A stretch of DNA of 51,629 nt. It comes from Sinomonas cellulolyticus (GTDB lineage Bacteria; Actinomycetota; Actinomycetes; Actinomycetales; Micrococcaceae). The translations under genes and the position numbers were made by a program. The stretch's first letter is position 1. Every line of letters begins with the position of its first letter. Where the stretch lies: contig NZ_BNCM01000018.1 of assembly GCF_014656475.1 (NCBI RefSeq), forward strand, positions 1 through 51,629. The letters are read 5' to 3'. Below the pieces are notes generated by a model, which did no database searches, was not told where the DNA came from, and saw only the letters and a program-made list of their open reading frames with translations. Positions 41,449 through 49,873 of this stretch are shown here, piece after piece.

Positions 41449-43490
41449 CCGCCTCCTTCGAAGAAGCAGTCCCATACCCGGGACCGCAGGCCGACGCCGT
41501 CCTGCCCAGCCAGGTCGCCAATGGATTCACCGGCCCGGTCCCAGGCTACGCCGACCCGTCGTGGAGCCTTGCGGCCTTGGCGCACGCGCCCGGGGCATCG
41601 CGCCCGACGATCCACTGGGAGACCGTCCCGGAGGCCTTCCGGGAGGATCTGAGGCACCTGACATGGCTGCTGATCAACGCCCCGCTCCCGGCCAGCTTCC
41701 TGATCGGGAAGCCCTCACGGTGGCGCACCACTGTCTCCCCCCGGCAGGTATACCCGACCGTGGAGAGGTGGCGGGCGTTCTGCCGGTGGCTGGAGGCCAG
41801 GGGCCGCGCGTCCCTGACCGCGTGCACGCCTGCAGACCTGCGAGCCTATGCCCTCCACGTCGGCAGAGATCGCGGAATGTCGCGCAGCTCAGCCCAGAAG
41901 GCCCTCGCGGCACTGACACGGCTATGGGCGCTCGACTCCTCGAACAACTCCCCGGCCGGATTCTGCGAGCCCCCATGGATGAGCGAGGGCGCGGACGACT
42001 TCCTCCCCGCCGGGTCGTCCACGGGCGAGAACTCGACCGAGCCGATCACGCCGGAGGCCATGGGCCCGCTGCTGGTCTGGGCGCTGCGCGTGGTCGAGGA
42101 CTTCGCCGAGGACATCCTCTCCGCAGTCCGACGAAAAGAGGAGATACTCGCCACGAGCGCCCGGACCGCCACCACCCCTGAAGGCTGGGCTGCGCTCGAG
42201 GCGTATCTGGGGCGCTTCGTCGCCGAGGGCGTCTCGCCACCGAGCATGGCGGCCGGGAACAGGACAGGGCTCGCCGCCAAGTACATCTCCTATATGACTG
42301 GCGCTTCCATCCGTCAGGTCCATCGGCAGACGGTCGAGGGCCCATGGAGGGACCAGCTCCTGGCCGCAGACGGACCCGCTCCCGTACTCGCCGAGCTCTC
42401 CGGCAAGGTCGAGGGCCGACCTTGGAAGCACTCCATCGATTACTCGGAGGTACGTTCCCTCAGGACCCACCTGACGACTGCGGCCTACATCGTCATCTCG
42501 TATCTCACAGGCATGAGGCCGGGCGAAGTCCAGGGGCTGGAGAGGGGGTGCTGCCCTCAGCCCGAATCGGGGCGTCATCTGATCCGTGCGACAGTGTTCA
42601 AGACCGCCATCGACGACGCAGGCAATCACGTCCCCCAAGGGATCCCCCGCGAGGTCCCCTGGGTGGCGATCGACCCGGTGGTCCGGGCTATCCGTATCGT
42701 CGAGAGGATGGTCCCCGAGGGTTATCTCTTCGGCAACTGCTCGACCTCTACGATGAACAGCCGGATCGAGAGGTTCAGCGCATGGGCCTCGGACCTCGCC
42801 CGAGCCTTGGACCGTCCTCACGAGGCAATCCCCGAGGACAGGCACGGCCCGGTCGGAGCCTCCCGGTTCCGTCGGACTCTGGCCTGGCACATCGCCAGGC
42901 GCCCCGGGGGGCTCGTCGCCCTCGCCGTCCAGTACGGCCACATGCGCACCGCCATGAGCGCCGGGTACGCGTCCCGGAGCCGGAACGGGATCCACGACCT
43001 GCTCGATGTGGAAACGGCACTCGCCGTCGCCGACACCCTCGCCTCCCTCAACGAAGACCTCGAGAACGGCACCGGGATCTCGGGGCCAGCCGCCCGCAGG
43101 GCCGTCAACGCCGCGCAGCACGCCCCCGAATTCGCCGGGACCATCGTCACGGCAAGGCAGGCACGGGCTCTCCTGGAGAACCCGGCGCTGACCGTCTACG
43201 AGAATCCCTCGGCCATGCTCATGTGCGTGTACAGGGCAGACCGCGCGCTCTGCAACCGCGTCGCCGTGCGCGAGGCTCCCCGCCTCGACCGATGCGTCTC
43301 CTCCTGCGCCAACATCGCTAGGACCGACGGCCACGCGCATCTCATGAGGCAGGAGGCCGACTCCCTCGAACGGCAGGCCCCGCTGTCGCCGCAGCCCCTC
43401 CAGCACCGGCTCCGGGCCCGCGCCGAGAGGCTCCGTGAGGGAGCCGACCTGCATGACCGCTCGCGAATCGTCCTAGAGGAGGCCGAATGA
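41445..43490 (+). CDS. tyrosine recombinase, third of trio (TnpB-like)
   Basis: 681 residues from ATG at 41445 (ATGA overlap); the longer open frame upstream is a shadow of the second gene. The catalytic domain at about 330-515 has Arg358 in YLTGMRPGEVQGLE, the SRFRRTLAWHIA region (about 473-484) in place of H-x-x-R, His499 in VQYGHMRTAMSAGYASRS and Tyr508. This pattern is that of Tn554 TnpB. A C-terminal Cys-rich part (CVYRADRALCNR, CVSSCANIARTDGH) is probably a zinc-binding module. It ends in a charged helix that overlaps the DUF6262-like gene. Confidence 0.9.
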   Translation: MTASFEEAVPYPGPQADAVLPSQVANGFTGPVPGYADPSWSLAALAHAPGASRPTIHWETVPEAFREDLRHLTWLLINAPLPASFLIGKPSRWRTTVSPRQVYPTVERWRAFCRWLEARGRASLTACTPADLRAYALHVGRDRGMSRSSAQKALAALTRLWALDSSNNSPAGFCEPPWMSEGADDFLPAGSSTGENSTEPITPEAMGPLLVWALRVVEDFAEDILSAVRRKEEILATSARTATTPEGWAALEAYLGRFVAEGVSPPSMAAGNRTGLAAKYISYMTGASIRQVHRQTVEGPWRDQLLAADGPAPVLAELSGKVEGRPWKHSIDYSEVRSLRTHLTTAAYIVISYLTGMRPGEVQGLERGCCPQPESGRHLIRATVFKTAIDDAGNHVPQGIPREVPWVAIDPVVRAIRIVERMVPEGYLFGNCSTSTMNSRIERFSAWASDLARALDRPHEAIPEDRHGPVGASRFRRTLAWHIARRPGGLVALAVQYGHMRTAMSAGYASRSRNGIHDLLDVETALAVADTLASLNEDLENGTGISGPAARRAVNAAQHAPEFAGTIVTARQARALLENPALTVYENPSAMLMCVYRADRALCNRVAVREAPRLDRCVSSCANIARTDGHAHLMRQEADSLERQAPLSPQPLQHRLRARAERLREGADLHDRSRIVLEEAE

Positions 43491-43888
43491 GCCCGCTGCC
43501 CGATGAACGCACCCGGATCAAGGCCGCCATGGACCGGATCCTCGACGGCACGCCCGAGAACTCCGACGGCGCATTGACCGTCGTAGCCCTCGCCACTGAG
43601 GCGGGAGTGCCCCGGAACGCCCTCACCCAGCGGCACCCCGACCTAAAGAACCTCTTCTACGAGAAGGTCCGGGCGCGCGGCGGGACGCCGGACAGCGAGA
43701 GACGCCTCAGGCGGGAGACGGCCAGGCTGACGCGGCTGCGGAAGGACGACAAGGAGCAGATCCGACAGCTGAAGGAGGACAACGAAGCCCTCGTCAGGGC
43801 CCTCCACCTCGCACAGCTGGAGAACGAAGAACTCCGACGCCAGCTCGCCGAATCCAGAGGGAAGGTCCATGCCATCGGCAGCCACTGA
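43487..43888 (+). CDS. DUF6262 / TnpC-like small DNA-binding coiled-coil protein
   Basis: 133 residues from ATG at 43487 (ATGA overlap). The N-terminal 55 residues look like a helix-turn-helix (ALTVVALATEAGVPRNALTQ), and residues 60-128 form a strongly charged coiled coil (RRLRRETARLTRLRKDDKEQ, LEDN-like heptads). Tn554 TnpC, about the same size and in the same place after tnpB, controls orientation and efficiency of transposition. It is the last gene of the four-gene recombination operon. Confidence 0.85.
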   Translation: MSPLPDERTRIKAAMDRILDGTPENSDGALTVVALATEAGVPRNALTQRHPDLKNLFYEKVRARGGTPDSERRLRRETARLTRLRKDDKEQIRQLKEDNEALVRALHLAQLENEELRRQLAESRGKVHAIGSH

Positions 43889-43933
43889 CGCGGACTACGT
43901 TCCATCAGCCTTCGGTACGAAACTGCAGATTTC

Positions 43934-44062
43934 CGGCTATGTGAACCCGAACGAGGACCAGGGCGATGGCTTGATTCGGGACCAGTCCGGGGCGCTGTGC
44001 CGGTGACTCGGATGTTGCTCTCGTCGTGCGCTCACCGTGCATCTCATCGCGCGGGGTAAACG
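43934..44062 (-). repeat. left arm of a long imperfect inverted repeat bracketing the cargo
   Basis: Its reverse complement matches 48065-48148 continued at 50802-50826. The best block (43968-44006 against 48101-48139) agrees at 38 of 39 bases. The outer block of about 34 bases agrees at about 30, and the inner block of about 31 bases at about 27, with about 20 extra bases in the left arm. Substitutions do not favour third codon positions, so it is probably non-coding. The 278-base gap that holds it (43889-44166) has no other gene. Confidence 0.8.
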
Positions 44063-44166
44063 TGCCCTCGGCCGCCCCAAGCCGTTGGGGGACATGGAGC
44101 GCACCGCAGGGCGCGTTGATCGGCCGGCTTGCGGACACAGGCCGCTCCGCTCCTAGGCTTTGCCTT

Positions 44167-44775
44167 ATGGACTCTGTCATCCACCCTGCTGATCCGATGC
44201 GTGATTGGTCGGCGTATAACGCTGCCCAGGCTGCTCGGGCGCGGCCACGCGAGCTGCTCGGACCAGCGCTGGCGGCAGCCGGTACTGCCCAGGGACGTGT
44301 AGCTGTCGAAATCGGCTGCGGTGCTGGCATCGAGGCCTTGGAGATGGCAAGGGCCGGCTGGAGCGTTCGAACGTATGATCGGGATCCAAGTGTCGTGCCT
44401 CTGATCGCCGAGATCGGCAGGCGATGGCCCGTGGTCCACACTCAGGTGGACATCGCTGCGCTGAAGACGCTGCCGCAAGCCGGGCTGATCTTCTCCAGCG
44501 CCGCGCTGCCGTACATCGCCCGAAGCGGCTTCCCGGCTCTCTGGCAGCTGCTCGTGAGCGCCCTCCTTCCGGGCGGCGTACTGGCGGTTGACCTGTTTGG
44601 GGATCGGGACGAATGGTCTTCTGGGCCCGGCACCTACCTGACCCGTGCCGAGGTGGAATGCCTCGCATCAGGCCTGGAGACCTTGAGGCTCGACGAAGAG
44701 GAATACGACGGACCGGCCTTCTCTGGGCCCAAGCACTGGCACCTTTTCACCCTCATCGCGCGCCGTCCTGCTTGA
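44167..44775 (+). CDS. class I SAM-dependent methyltransferase (cargo)
   Basis: 202 residues from ATG at 44167, with TAGGCT (44154-44159) 7 bases upstream, a leaderless arrangement; a longer in-frame start at 44026 lies inside the inverted repeat and is rejected. SAM-binding motif I is VAVEIGCGAGIEALEMA at about residues 44-60, then SVRTYDRDPSVV (acidic loop) and LLPGGVLAVDLFGD. Substrate unknown; the size and the GDRDEW region recall TehB-like small-molecule methyltransferases. It may give the host resistance or a modification trait, which is inference. Confidence 0.8.
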   Translation: MDSVIHPADPMRDWSAYNAAQAARARPRELLGPALAAAGTAQGRVAVEIGCGAGIEALEMARAGWSVRTYDRDPSVVPLIAEIGRRWPVVHTQVDIAALKTLPQAGLIFSSAALPYIARSGFPALWQLLVSALLPGGVLAVDLFGDRDEWSSGPGTYLTRAEVECLASGLETLRLDEEEYDGPAFSGPKHWHLFTLIARRPA

Positions 44776-45515
44776 GGTACTGCTGGCGGGCACCATAAGG
44801 GATGGTTACCGACGCCGAGGAAATGGGCCGGGCCAGCGCTAGACGATGGCTCCGTTGTTGATCTGTAGGTGAACGGAGCGGCGGAACCCTCGGGTCCCGA
44901 TTGCGATCGTGAGCCCTGCTGTCGCGGCCCCTCCCGCGTGAATCCAGGATGACGACCAAGATCCTTCCGGTGTGGGAATAGCGAAGGCGACGACGACCGC
45001 CGCGAGTCCCAGCAGAGCCTCCACCGCAGCCTGCAACGGCCGGGCACGGTATTCGGGGTGGGCCAGCCGGAGGAAGGGGATGATCGGCAGCAGGAAGAGA
45101 CCGAGGCTGAAGGGCGGGAAGATGGCGTTGAACGTGAAAATGACCAGTCCCAGCATCAGTAGGCCCAAGAACTTCAGCAGCTGGACAAGGTCGAGCGGGT
45201 TCCCGCGCGTCCATCGACTCAGCAGCAGCCCCCAGGCCGGAAGGCCGAGAAGCCAACCGCCGGCCCAGAAGCCCACATCCAGCCACGCCAAGATGACGAG
45301 CAGGGCACCCGGCAGCAGGAAGGCCACGGTCTGCCGCAGCGACGGGAAGGTCTGAAGAGGGACGAAGATGCACGCTCCTATCAGGAGATAGGCAGCCACG
45401 TAGCCCGGTAACAGCTCGGTTGCCGGCACCTGGGACAGCCCAAATACCAGCAGCGTCAGCGCGGCGACCACGACGCAGACCCCTGCAAAGGTCCACGGGC
45501 AGCGGTCCCGGGCAG

Positions 45516-45523
45516 CGTTTACA
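45516..45523 (+). repeat. target-site duplication of the ISL3 copy, left
   Basis: CGTTTACA, identical to 46969-46976 on the other side of the IS. Confidence 0.9.
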
Positions 45524-46968
45524 GGCTCTTCGCGTTTCGTCGGGAAGTGAGCTCATGCCGTAGGGCGTGAAGGGGCTCGTGGTCCTGCTTGGATGAGTGG
45601 TGTCTAAGCATTCTTCCGGAACAGGATCCACGAGCCTTGGTCGAGCCTACGTCGGGGCAGCCGTGTGCTGCCACCGTGATCTTCAACCTGCCCGAGTACC
45701 GCGTCCTCGCCGCTGCCTACTCTGCCTTGGGGGTGCGTCGGATCACGGTGGAGTCCACCGGTGTCCCGGGCTGCCCGGCCTGCGGGGTCGTCTCCGAACG
45801 TGTGAAGGACACCCGGCTCCAGCGGATCCGGGACATCCCGGTCGCCGGTGTGGCCCTGGTGCTGTGGCGCAAGCGGCGCTGGTTCTGCGACGAGCCGGCC
45901 TGCCCGCGCGGATCGTTCACCGAGGCCACGGACGAGGTCCCCCGCCGGGCCAGGTCCACGCGCCGGCTCATGCGCGCCCTGGCCGAGGCGGTGGTCCTCT
46001 CCGGCCGCGCCGCTGTCGAGGCCGCCCGGGCCCACGCGGTCTCGTGGTGGCTGGTGCAGTCCGCGCTGGACGCGGCCGCGGCGACGCTGCCGGACGTGGA
46101 CGCCCTGGCGCCGAAGCGGCTCGGGATCGACGAGCACCGCTACCGCTCCGTGCGCTGGTACCGCGAGGCCGAAGGCTCCCCGTGGGTGCGGGTCGAGCCG
46201 TGGATGACCACGGTCGTGGACCTGGACACCGGGCAGGTGCTGGGCATCGTGGACGGCCGCGACAGCACCGGCGTGGGCGAGTGGCTGTTCGCCCGGCCGC
46301 TGGCGTGGCGCCTCGGGGTGGAGGTGGTGGCGATCGACCCGTCCGCGGCGTTCCGCAAAGCCCTGCGGATGTGGCTGCCCCGCACCGCGGTCTCCGTCGA
46401 CGCGTTCCACCTGGTCTCCTTGGCGAACCAGGCCGTCACGGAGGCCAGACAGCGCCTCTCGCAGGAGATCAGGGGGCGCCGCGGCCGCACCACCGATCCG
46501 GGGTGGGCGAACCGGCGCCTGCTCCTGCGCGCCGCCGAGACCCTCTCCGAGCGCGGCCGCAAGCGGCTGCGGGACGTGTTCGGCACGGACGACCCGACCG
46601 GGCAGCTGCAGGCCGCCTGGGAGGCCAAGGAACAGCTCCGCACCCTGCTGGCGTCCGGGTCCTTGGAGGAGGCGTGGGACCACCGGCGGATCCTGGAGGG
46701 ACTCGTCGAGGCTGCCCCGACCGTGGAGACGAAGCGGCTGCTGCGGACCGTGAAGCGCTGGTGGAGCGAGATCGAGGTCCTCATCACCACCGGGGCCACC
46801 ACGGCGAAGGTCGAGGCCAACAACACTGCGGTCAAGAACATCAAGCGCACCGGCCGCGGCTTCCGCAACCCGGACAACTACAGATCCCGTATCCTGCTCA
46901 GGAGCGCCGCTCAGACAGCAGCGTGACACTCACCCAGCAGGACCATTCCCGCGGAAACGCGAAGAGCC
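45524..46968 (+). mobile_element. ISL3-family insertion sequence
   Basis: 1445 bases bounded by inverted ends of 22 bases (45524-45545, beginning GGCTCTTCGCGTTTC; 46947-46968, ending GAAACGCGAAGAGCC) that match except at about two positions. Flanked by the 8-base duplication CGTTTACA, the ISL3 standard. One transposase gene. The intact ends and duplication suggest a recent insertion. Confidence 0.95.
45589..46926 (+). CDS. ISL3-family transposase
   Basis: About 445 residues if started at TTG 45589; a GTG at 45676 (MIFNLPEYRVLAA) is an alternative. The N-terminal zinc finger has CPACGVVSERVKDT and CDEPACPRG. DDE residues are visible in LGIDEHRYRSVRWY, VVAIDPSAAFRKAL and AKVEANNTAVKNIKRTGRGF with the C-terminal Glu. 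The sequence is complete and likely functional. Confidence 0.92.
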   Translation: MDEWCLSILPEQDPRALVEPTSGQPCAATVIFNLPEYRVLAAAYSALGVRRITVESTGVPGCPACGVVSERVKDTRLQRIRDIPVAGVALVLWRKRRWFCDEPACPRGSFTEATDEVPRRARSTRRLMRALAEAVVLSGRAAVEAARAHAVSWWLVQSALDAAAATLPDVDALAPKRLGIDEHRYRSVRWYREAEGSPWVRVEPWMTTVVDLDTGQVLGIVDGRDSTGVGEWLFARPLAWRLGVEVVAIDPSAAFRKALRMWLPRTAVSVDAFHLVSLANQAVTEARQRLSQEIRGRRGRTTDPGWANRRLLLRAAETLSERGRKRLRDVFGTDDPTGQLQAAWEAKEQLRTLLASGSLEEAWDHRRILEGLVEAAPTVETKRLLRTVKRWWSEIEVLITTGATTAKVEANNTAVKNIKRTGRGFRNPDNYRSRILLRSAAQTAA

Positions 46969-46976
46969 CGTTTACA
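46969..46976 (+). repeat. target-site duplication of the ISL3 copy, right
   Basis: CGTTTACA, matching 45516-45523. Confidence 0.9.
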
Positions 46977-47061
46977 TCCCCCGATGTCATGAATGCACTC
47001 TAAAGCTTTCCAGGCGCTACGCCTCGAACGTGCGACGCCCGGAGGCCGATCCGCTTCCGCC

Positions 47062-47379
47062 TTAGCCCTGCTGGCTTGATCGTGCTGCTGACCAGCGCCT
47101 GAGGCAGGTGATGACGATCGCCGCGGCCAGGGGGAGCGCGAACACCACTGCGAACGACCTCGGCACGGGCACCGTCCCGTCGAGCCATGAGGCGAGGATC
47201 GAGATGGGGTTCCAGGACCGCGACGACCAGTCAGTTCCGGTGGGTGTGATGCGTTCGCTGAGGAATACCGCGGGCAAGAAGACCACGACAGAGAAAATGG
47301 CCCACTGCATCACCCCCCACCGGGTCCTAGGGGCGGTTTCGCGCTCGTCGCTCACCGGCTCGAACCACTTCTGAAGCAC
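47062..47379 (-). CDS. small two-helix membrane protein (cargo)
   Basis: 105 residues from GTG at 47379. Hydrophobic segments lie at about residues 22-41 (GVMQWAIFSVVVFLPAVFL) and 74-92 (SFAVVFALPLAAAIVITCL), joined by a Trp/Ser-rich loop. No family recognised and no clear Shine-Dalgarno. Reads in the same direction as the other cargo membrane proteins, opposite to the methyltransferase. Confidence 0.5.
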   Translation of the reverse strand: MLQKWFEPVSDERETAPRTRWGVMQWAIFSVVVFLPAVFLSERITPTGTDWSSRSWNPISILASWLDGTVPVPRSFAVVFALPLAAAIVITCLRRWSAARSSQQG

Positions 47380-47497
47380 ACGCTGATTCCCCCATTCCGG
47401 CGCCCCATGGCGCGTAAGTATCGCCCTGGCACAGGCTATCTGTTAGGCGCCGCACTAGCAGCTGCGCAGTCGACGCCGTGCCGCAGGGGTTGAGGCC

Positions 47498-47911
47498 TCA
47501 CGCCGAGGTGCGCGGGCGTCCCTGCGCACTCGTCCACTCGGCCTTTGCCCGAGCTGCGATCTCCTTGAACCGGTCGCTGTCGAGAAAGGGTTCGCCGGGC
47601 CTTCGGATCACCCGGCCTAGGTACGGGTCCCGCTGCTCGACATCGACCCGATACTGCGGGAACGTCGTGTACCCCGCCTCGACCTCCGCCCACATCTTGT
47701 TCGCAGTGAGCTGCGCCAAGACCAGGAGCGGAATGATCGTGATGACGAGCAGCGTGCTCAGGGTGATATTCAGCCACTGGAGGTACACATGCGCGGAGCT
47801 GAGGATGACCAAGGTCACGGGGAGAACCAGGTAGCACGCGGTGTACTTCGATCGGACGCGTGAAAGCGCATAGGCTGATGGGCCGTCGAGAAGGTCCCGT
47901 TGAAAAGTCAC
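47498..47911 (-). CDS. two-helix membrane protein (cargo)
   Basis: 137 residues from GTG at 47911, supported by TATGGT (47918-47923 on the minus strand) exactly 6 bases upstream, a leaderless layout. Two adjacent helices at about residues 27-44 (CYLVLPVTLVILSSAHVYL) and 49-68 (ITLSTLLVITIIPLLVLAQL), then a soluble C-terminal tail (YRVDVEQRDPYLGRVIRRPG). No family recognised. Confidence 0.6.
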   Translation of the reverse strand: MTFQRDLLDGPSAYALSRVRSKYTACYLVLPVTLVILSSAHVYLQWLNITLSTLLVITIIPLLVLAQLTANKMWAEVEAGYTTFPQYRVDVEQRDPYLGRVIRRPGEPFLDSDRFKEIAARAKAEWTSAQGRPRTSA

Positions 47912-48064
47912 AGGTGCACCATACGTTGACGGAGGCCAACGCGTTCTTTCCGCGCCGTTCTGTCCTGAATGCGCGCTGAAGAGGATGCTACTTCTCGCCG
48001 AAGGACGCCTGCCATGGCTCCCGCAGGTTCCTGTGTTCCTGACAGGCTCGGCCGATCGGAGGAG

Positions 48065-48148
48065 CGTTTACCCGGCGCGACGAGATGCCCGATGAGCGTA
48101 TCACCGGCACAGCACCCCGGACTGGTCCCGAATCAAGCCGTCCCCCTG
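48065..48148 (+). repeat. right arm of the long inverted repeat, first segment
   Basis: Complementary to 43968-44062 (see left arm). The arm is interrupted by the IS21 copy and continues at 50802. The surrounding gap 47912-48148 holds no other feature I can support. Confidence 0.8.
48143..48148 (+). repeat. target-site duplication of the IS21 copy, left
   Basis: CCCCTG, repeated at 50796-50801. Confidence 0.7.
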
Positions 48149-48243
48149 TGTTAGCGGCCATGAAAAACTGCCCATAGGCGGCCACGAAAGTGCCCGCTGG
48201 CGGCCAGCAGAACTGCCCGCTGGCGGCCATGAGATCTGCCCAC
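48149..48243 (+). repeat. IS21 left-end multiple repeats
   Basis: Four related units of about 23-24 bases, each with GGCGGCCA-like followed by CTGCCC-like blocks (for example GGCGGCCATGAGATCTGCCC). These are the transposase-binding repeats at IS21 ends. Confidence 0.85.
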
Positions 48244-48343
48244 TTCCTCACTGAACCTGCCGCGTCTTGAGCGGCGGGGGCCTCTCCCCGGGATTTGATG
48301 ACGGTGTCTATGCGCCACCCGAATCGCCAGGAAGAGGCCCTGT

Positions 48344-49873
48344 ATGAAGTCTGACGGAGAAATCATGGAGATTCTTGCTGCCTACGATCTGACCGGGTCG
48401 CTGCGCGCAGCTGCGGAGCTGACGGGCTGTTCCCACCACACTGTTGCCGGGCACGTCTCCGCCCGCGACGCCGGCCGGCCCATCGCCGAGCCCGCGCCCC
48501 GGCCCCGGGCCACCGACGCGTTCCTGCCCAAGATCGAGGAATGGGTCGAGGCGTCCAAGGGCCGGATCCGCGCCGATGTGGCCCACGGGAAGCTGACCGC
48601 GCTGGGCTACGCGGGCTCGGAGCGCTCGACCCGCCGCGCGGTCGCCCAGGTCAAGGCTGCCTGGCGGCTGGGACACGTCCGGGTGCACAGGCCGTGGATC
48701 ACGGAGCCGGGCATGTGGCTGCAGTACGACTTCGGCGACGGGCCGGCCATCGACGGGATCAAGACCATCCTGTTCGTGGCCTGGCTGGCGTTCTCCCGCT
48801 TCCGGATCGTGATCCCGCTGCGGGACAGGACGGCCCCGAGCGTCTACGCGGCGCTGGACCGGTGCTTCCGCATCCTGGGCGGGGCGCCGACCTACGTGCT
48901 CACCGACAACGAGAAGACCGTCACCACCGCCCATGTTGCCGGGGTTCCGGTGCGGAACCGGCAGACCCTGGACTTCGCCCGCCACTACGGTGTCACGGTC
49001 CTGACCTGCCAGCCCGCCGACCCGGCGACCAAGGGCGGGGTCGAGGCCTCGGTGAAGCTGGCCAAGGCCGACATCGTCCCGACGGAGACCAACCTCCGCG
49101 GCGAGTATGCCTCCTTCGCCGAGCTCGAGGCGGCCTGCCAGGGGTTCATGGACGAGGTGAACCACCGCGAGCACCGGGCCACCCGGCGTCGGCCCGCGGA
49201 CGTGCTGGCCGAGGAGGCGCCCCGGCTGCACCGGGTCCCGGACACGGCGCACACGGTCGCGTTCGGACTGGCCCGCACCGTTCCGGAGAACACCCCGATG
49301 GTCACCTACGAGAACGCCCAGTACTCCGTCCCGGCGCACCTGCTCGGCGCCCGCGTGTTCGTCCGCGCCCACGGCACCGGGCCCGGGGAGCAGGTCGTCA
49401 TCGTCCACCACGGCCCCGCCGGCCCGGTCGAGGTCACTCGGCACGGGCGGGCACGGCCCGGGTCCCCTGCCATCGCCGAGGAGCACTTCCCCGGGGCAAG
49501 GGCCAAGGTCCCGGGCGACTACACGCCCCGGGCCCGCAGCGCCCAGGAGGCGGAGTTCCTTGCCATCGGCGCCGGCGCGGCGGCCTGGCTCGCCGAGGCC
49601 GCCGCCGCGGGGACCGCACGGATGAACGTGAAGATGGCCGAGGCCGTGGCCCTGGCCAAGATCGCCGGCACCGCCGAAGTCGACAAGGCCCTGGGCGATG
49701 CCGCGCTCGACGGACGTTTCGCCCACGGGGACCTCGCCTCGATCCTGAACGCGAGCATCGCACGCACCACCATGCACTCCGCCGACGAGGCCCGGTCCCT
49801 GACCCAGGGCACCGCCGCCTGGGCGTCCCTGGGCACCGGAACCCCGACCATCGCGAAGGAGCAGGACCGATGA
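48344..49873 (+). CDS. istA: IS21 transposase IstA
   Basis: 509 residues. N-terminal HTH (SLRAAAELTGCSHHTVAGHV), then the RNase H-like DDE core with MWLQYDFGDGPAIDG (first Asp), YVLTDNEKTVTTAH (second Asp) and ATKGGVEASVKLAKAD (Glu), and a C-terminal beta domain (YENAQYSVPAHLLGARV). AGGAAGAGG lies before the ATG. Intact. Confidence 0.95.
   Translation: MKSDGEIMEILAAYDLTGSLRAAAELTGCSHHTVAGHVSARDAGRPIAEPAPRPRATDAFLPKIEEWVEASKGRIRADVAHGKLTALGYAGSERSTRRAVAQVKAAWRLGHVRVHRPWITEPGMWLQYDFGDGPAIDGIKTILFVAWLAFSRFRIVIPLRDRTAPSVYAALDRCFRILGGAPTYVLTDNEKTVTTAHVAGVPVRNRQTLDFARHYGVTVLTCQPADPATKGGVEASVKLAKADIVPTETNLRGEYASFAELEAACQGFMDEVNHREHRATRRRPADVLAEEAPRLHRVPDTAHTVAFGLARTVPENTPMVTYENAQYSVPAHLLGARVFVRAHGTGPGEQVVIVHHGPAGPVEVTRHGRARPGSPAIAEEHFPGARAKVPGDYTPRARSAQEAEFLAIGAGAAAWLAEAAAAGTARMNVKMAEAVALAKIAGTAEVDKALGDAALDGRFAHGDLASILNASIARTTMHSADEARSLTQGTAAWASLGTGTPTIAKEQDR

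Larger units (their letters stand above)
44839..46990 (-). pseudogene. six- to seven-helix membrane protein gene interrupted by an ISL3-family IS
   Basis: The gene starts at ATG 46988-46990 (MTSGD), is cut by the IS after about five codons, and resumes at 45523 with VNAARDRCPWTFAGVCVVV to TAG at 44839. With one copy of the 8-base duplication removed, the frame is continuous for 232 residues. The body has hydrophobic segments such as LTLLVFGLSQVPATELLPGY, YVAAYLLIGACIFVPL, LLPGALLVILAWLDVGFW and LLGLAAVVVAFAIP. No family recognised. A GTG at 45471 could allow a shortened 210-residue product. Confidence 0.8.

Noticed and set aside
47969..48154. Small plus-strand ORF whose end (SPAQHPGLVPNQA) resembles a minus-strand ORF end at 43905-44441
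   Set aside because: The shared peptide arises from the inverted repeat; differences between copies do not favour third codon positions, so I treat it as non-coding.
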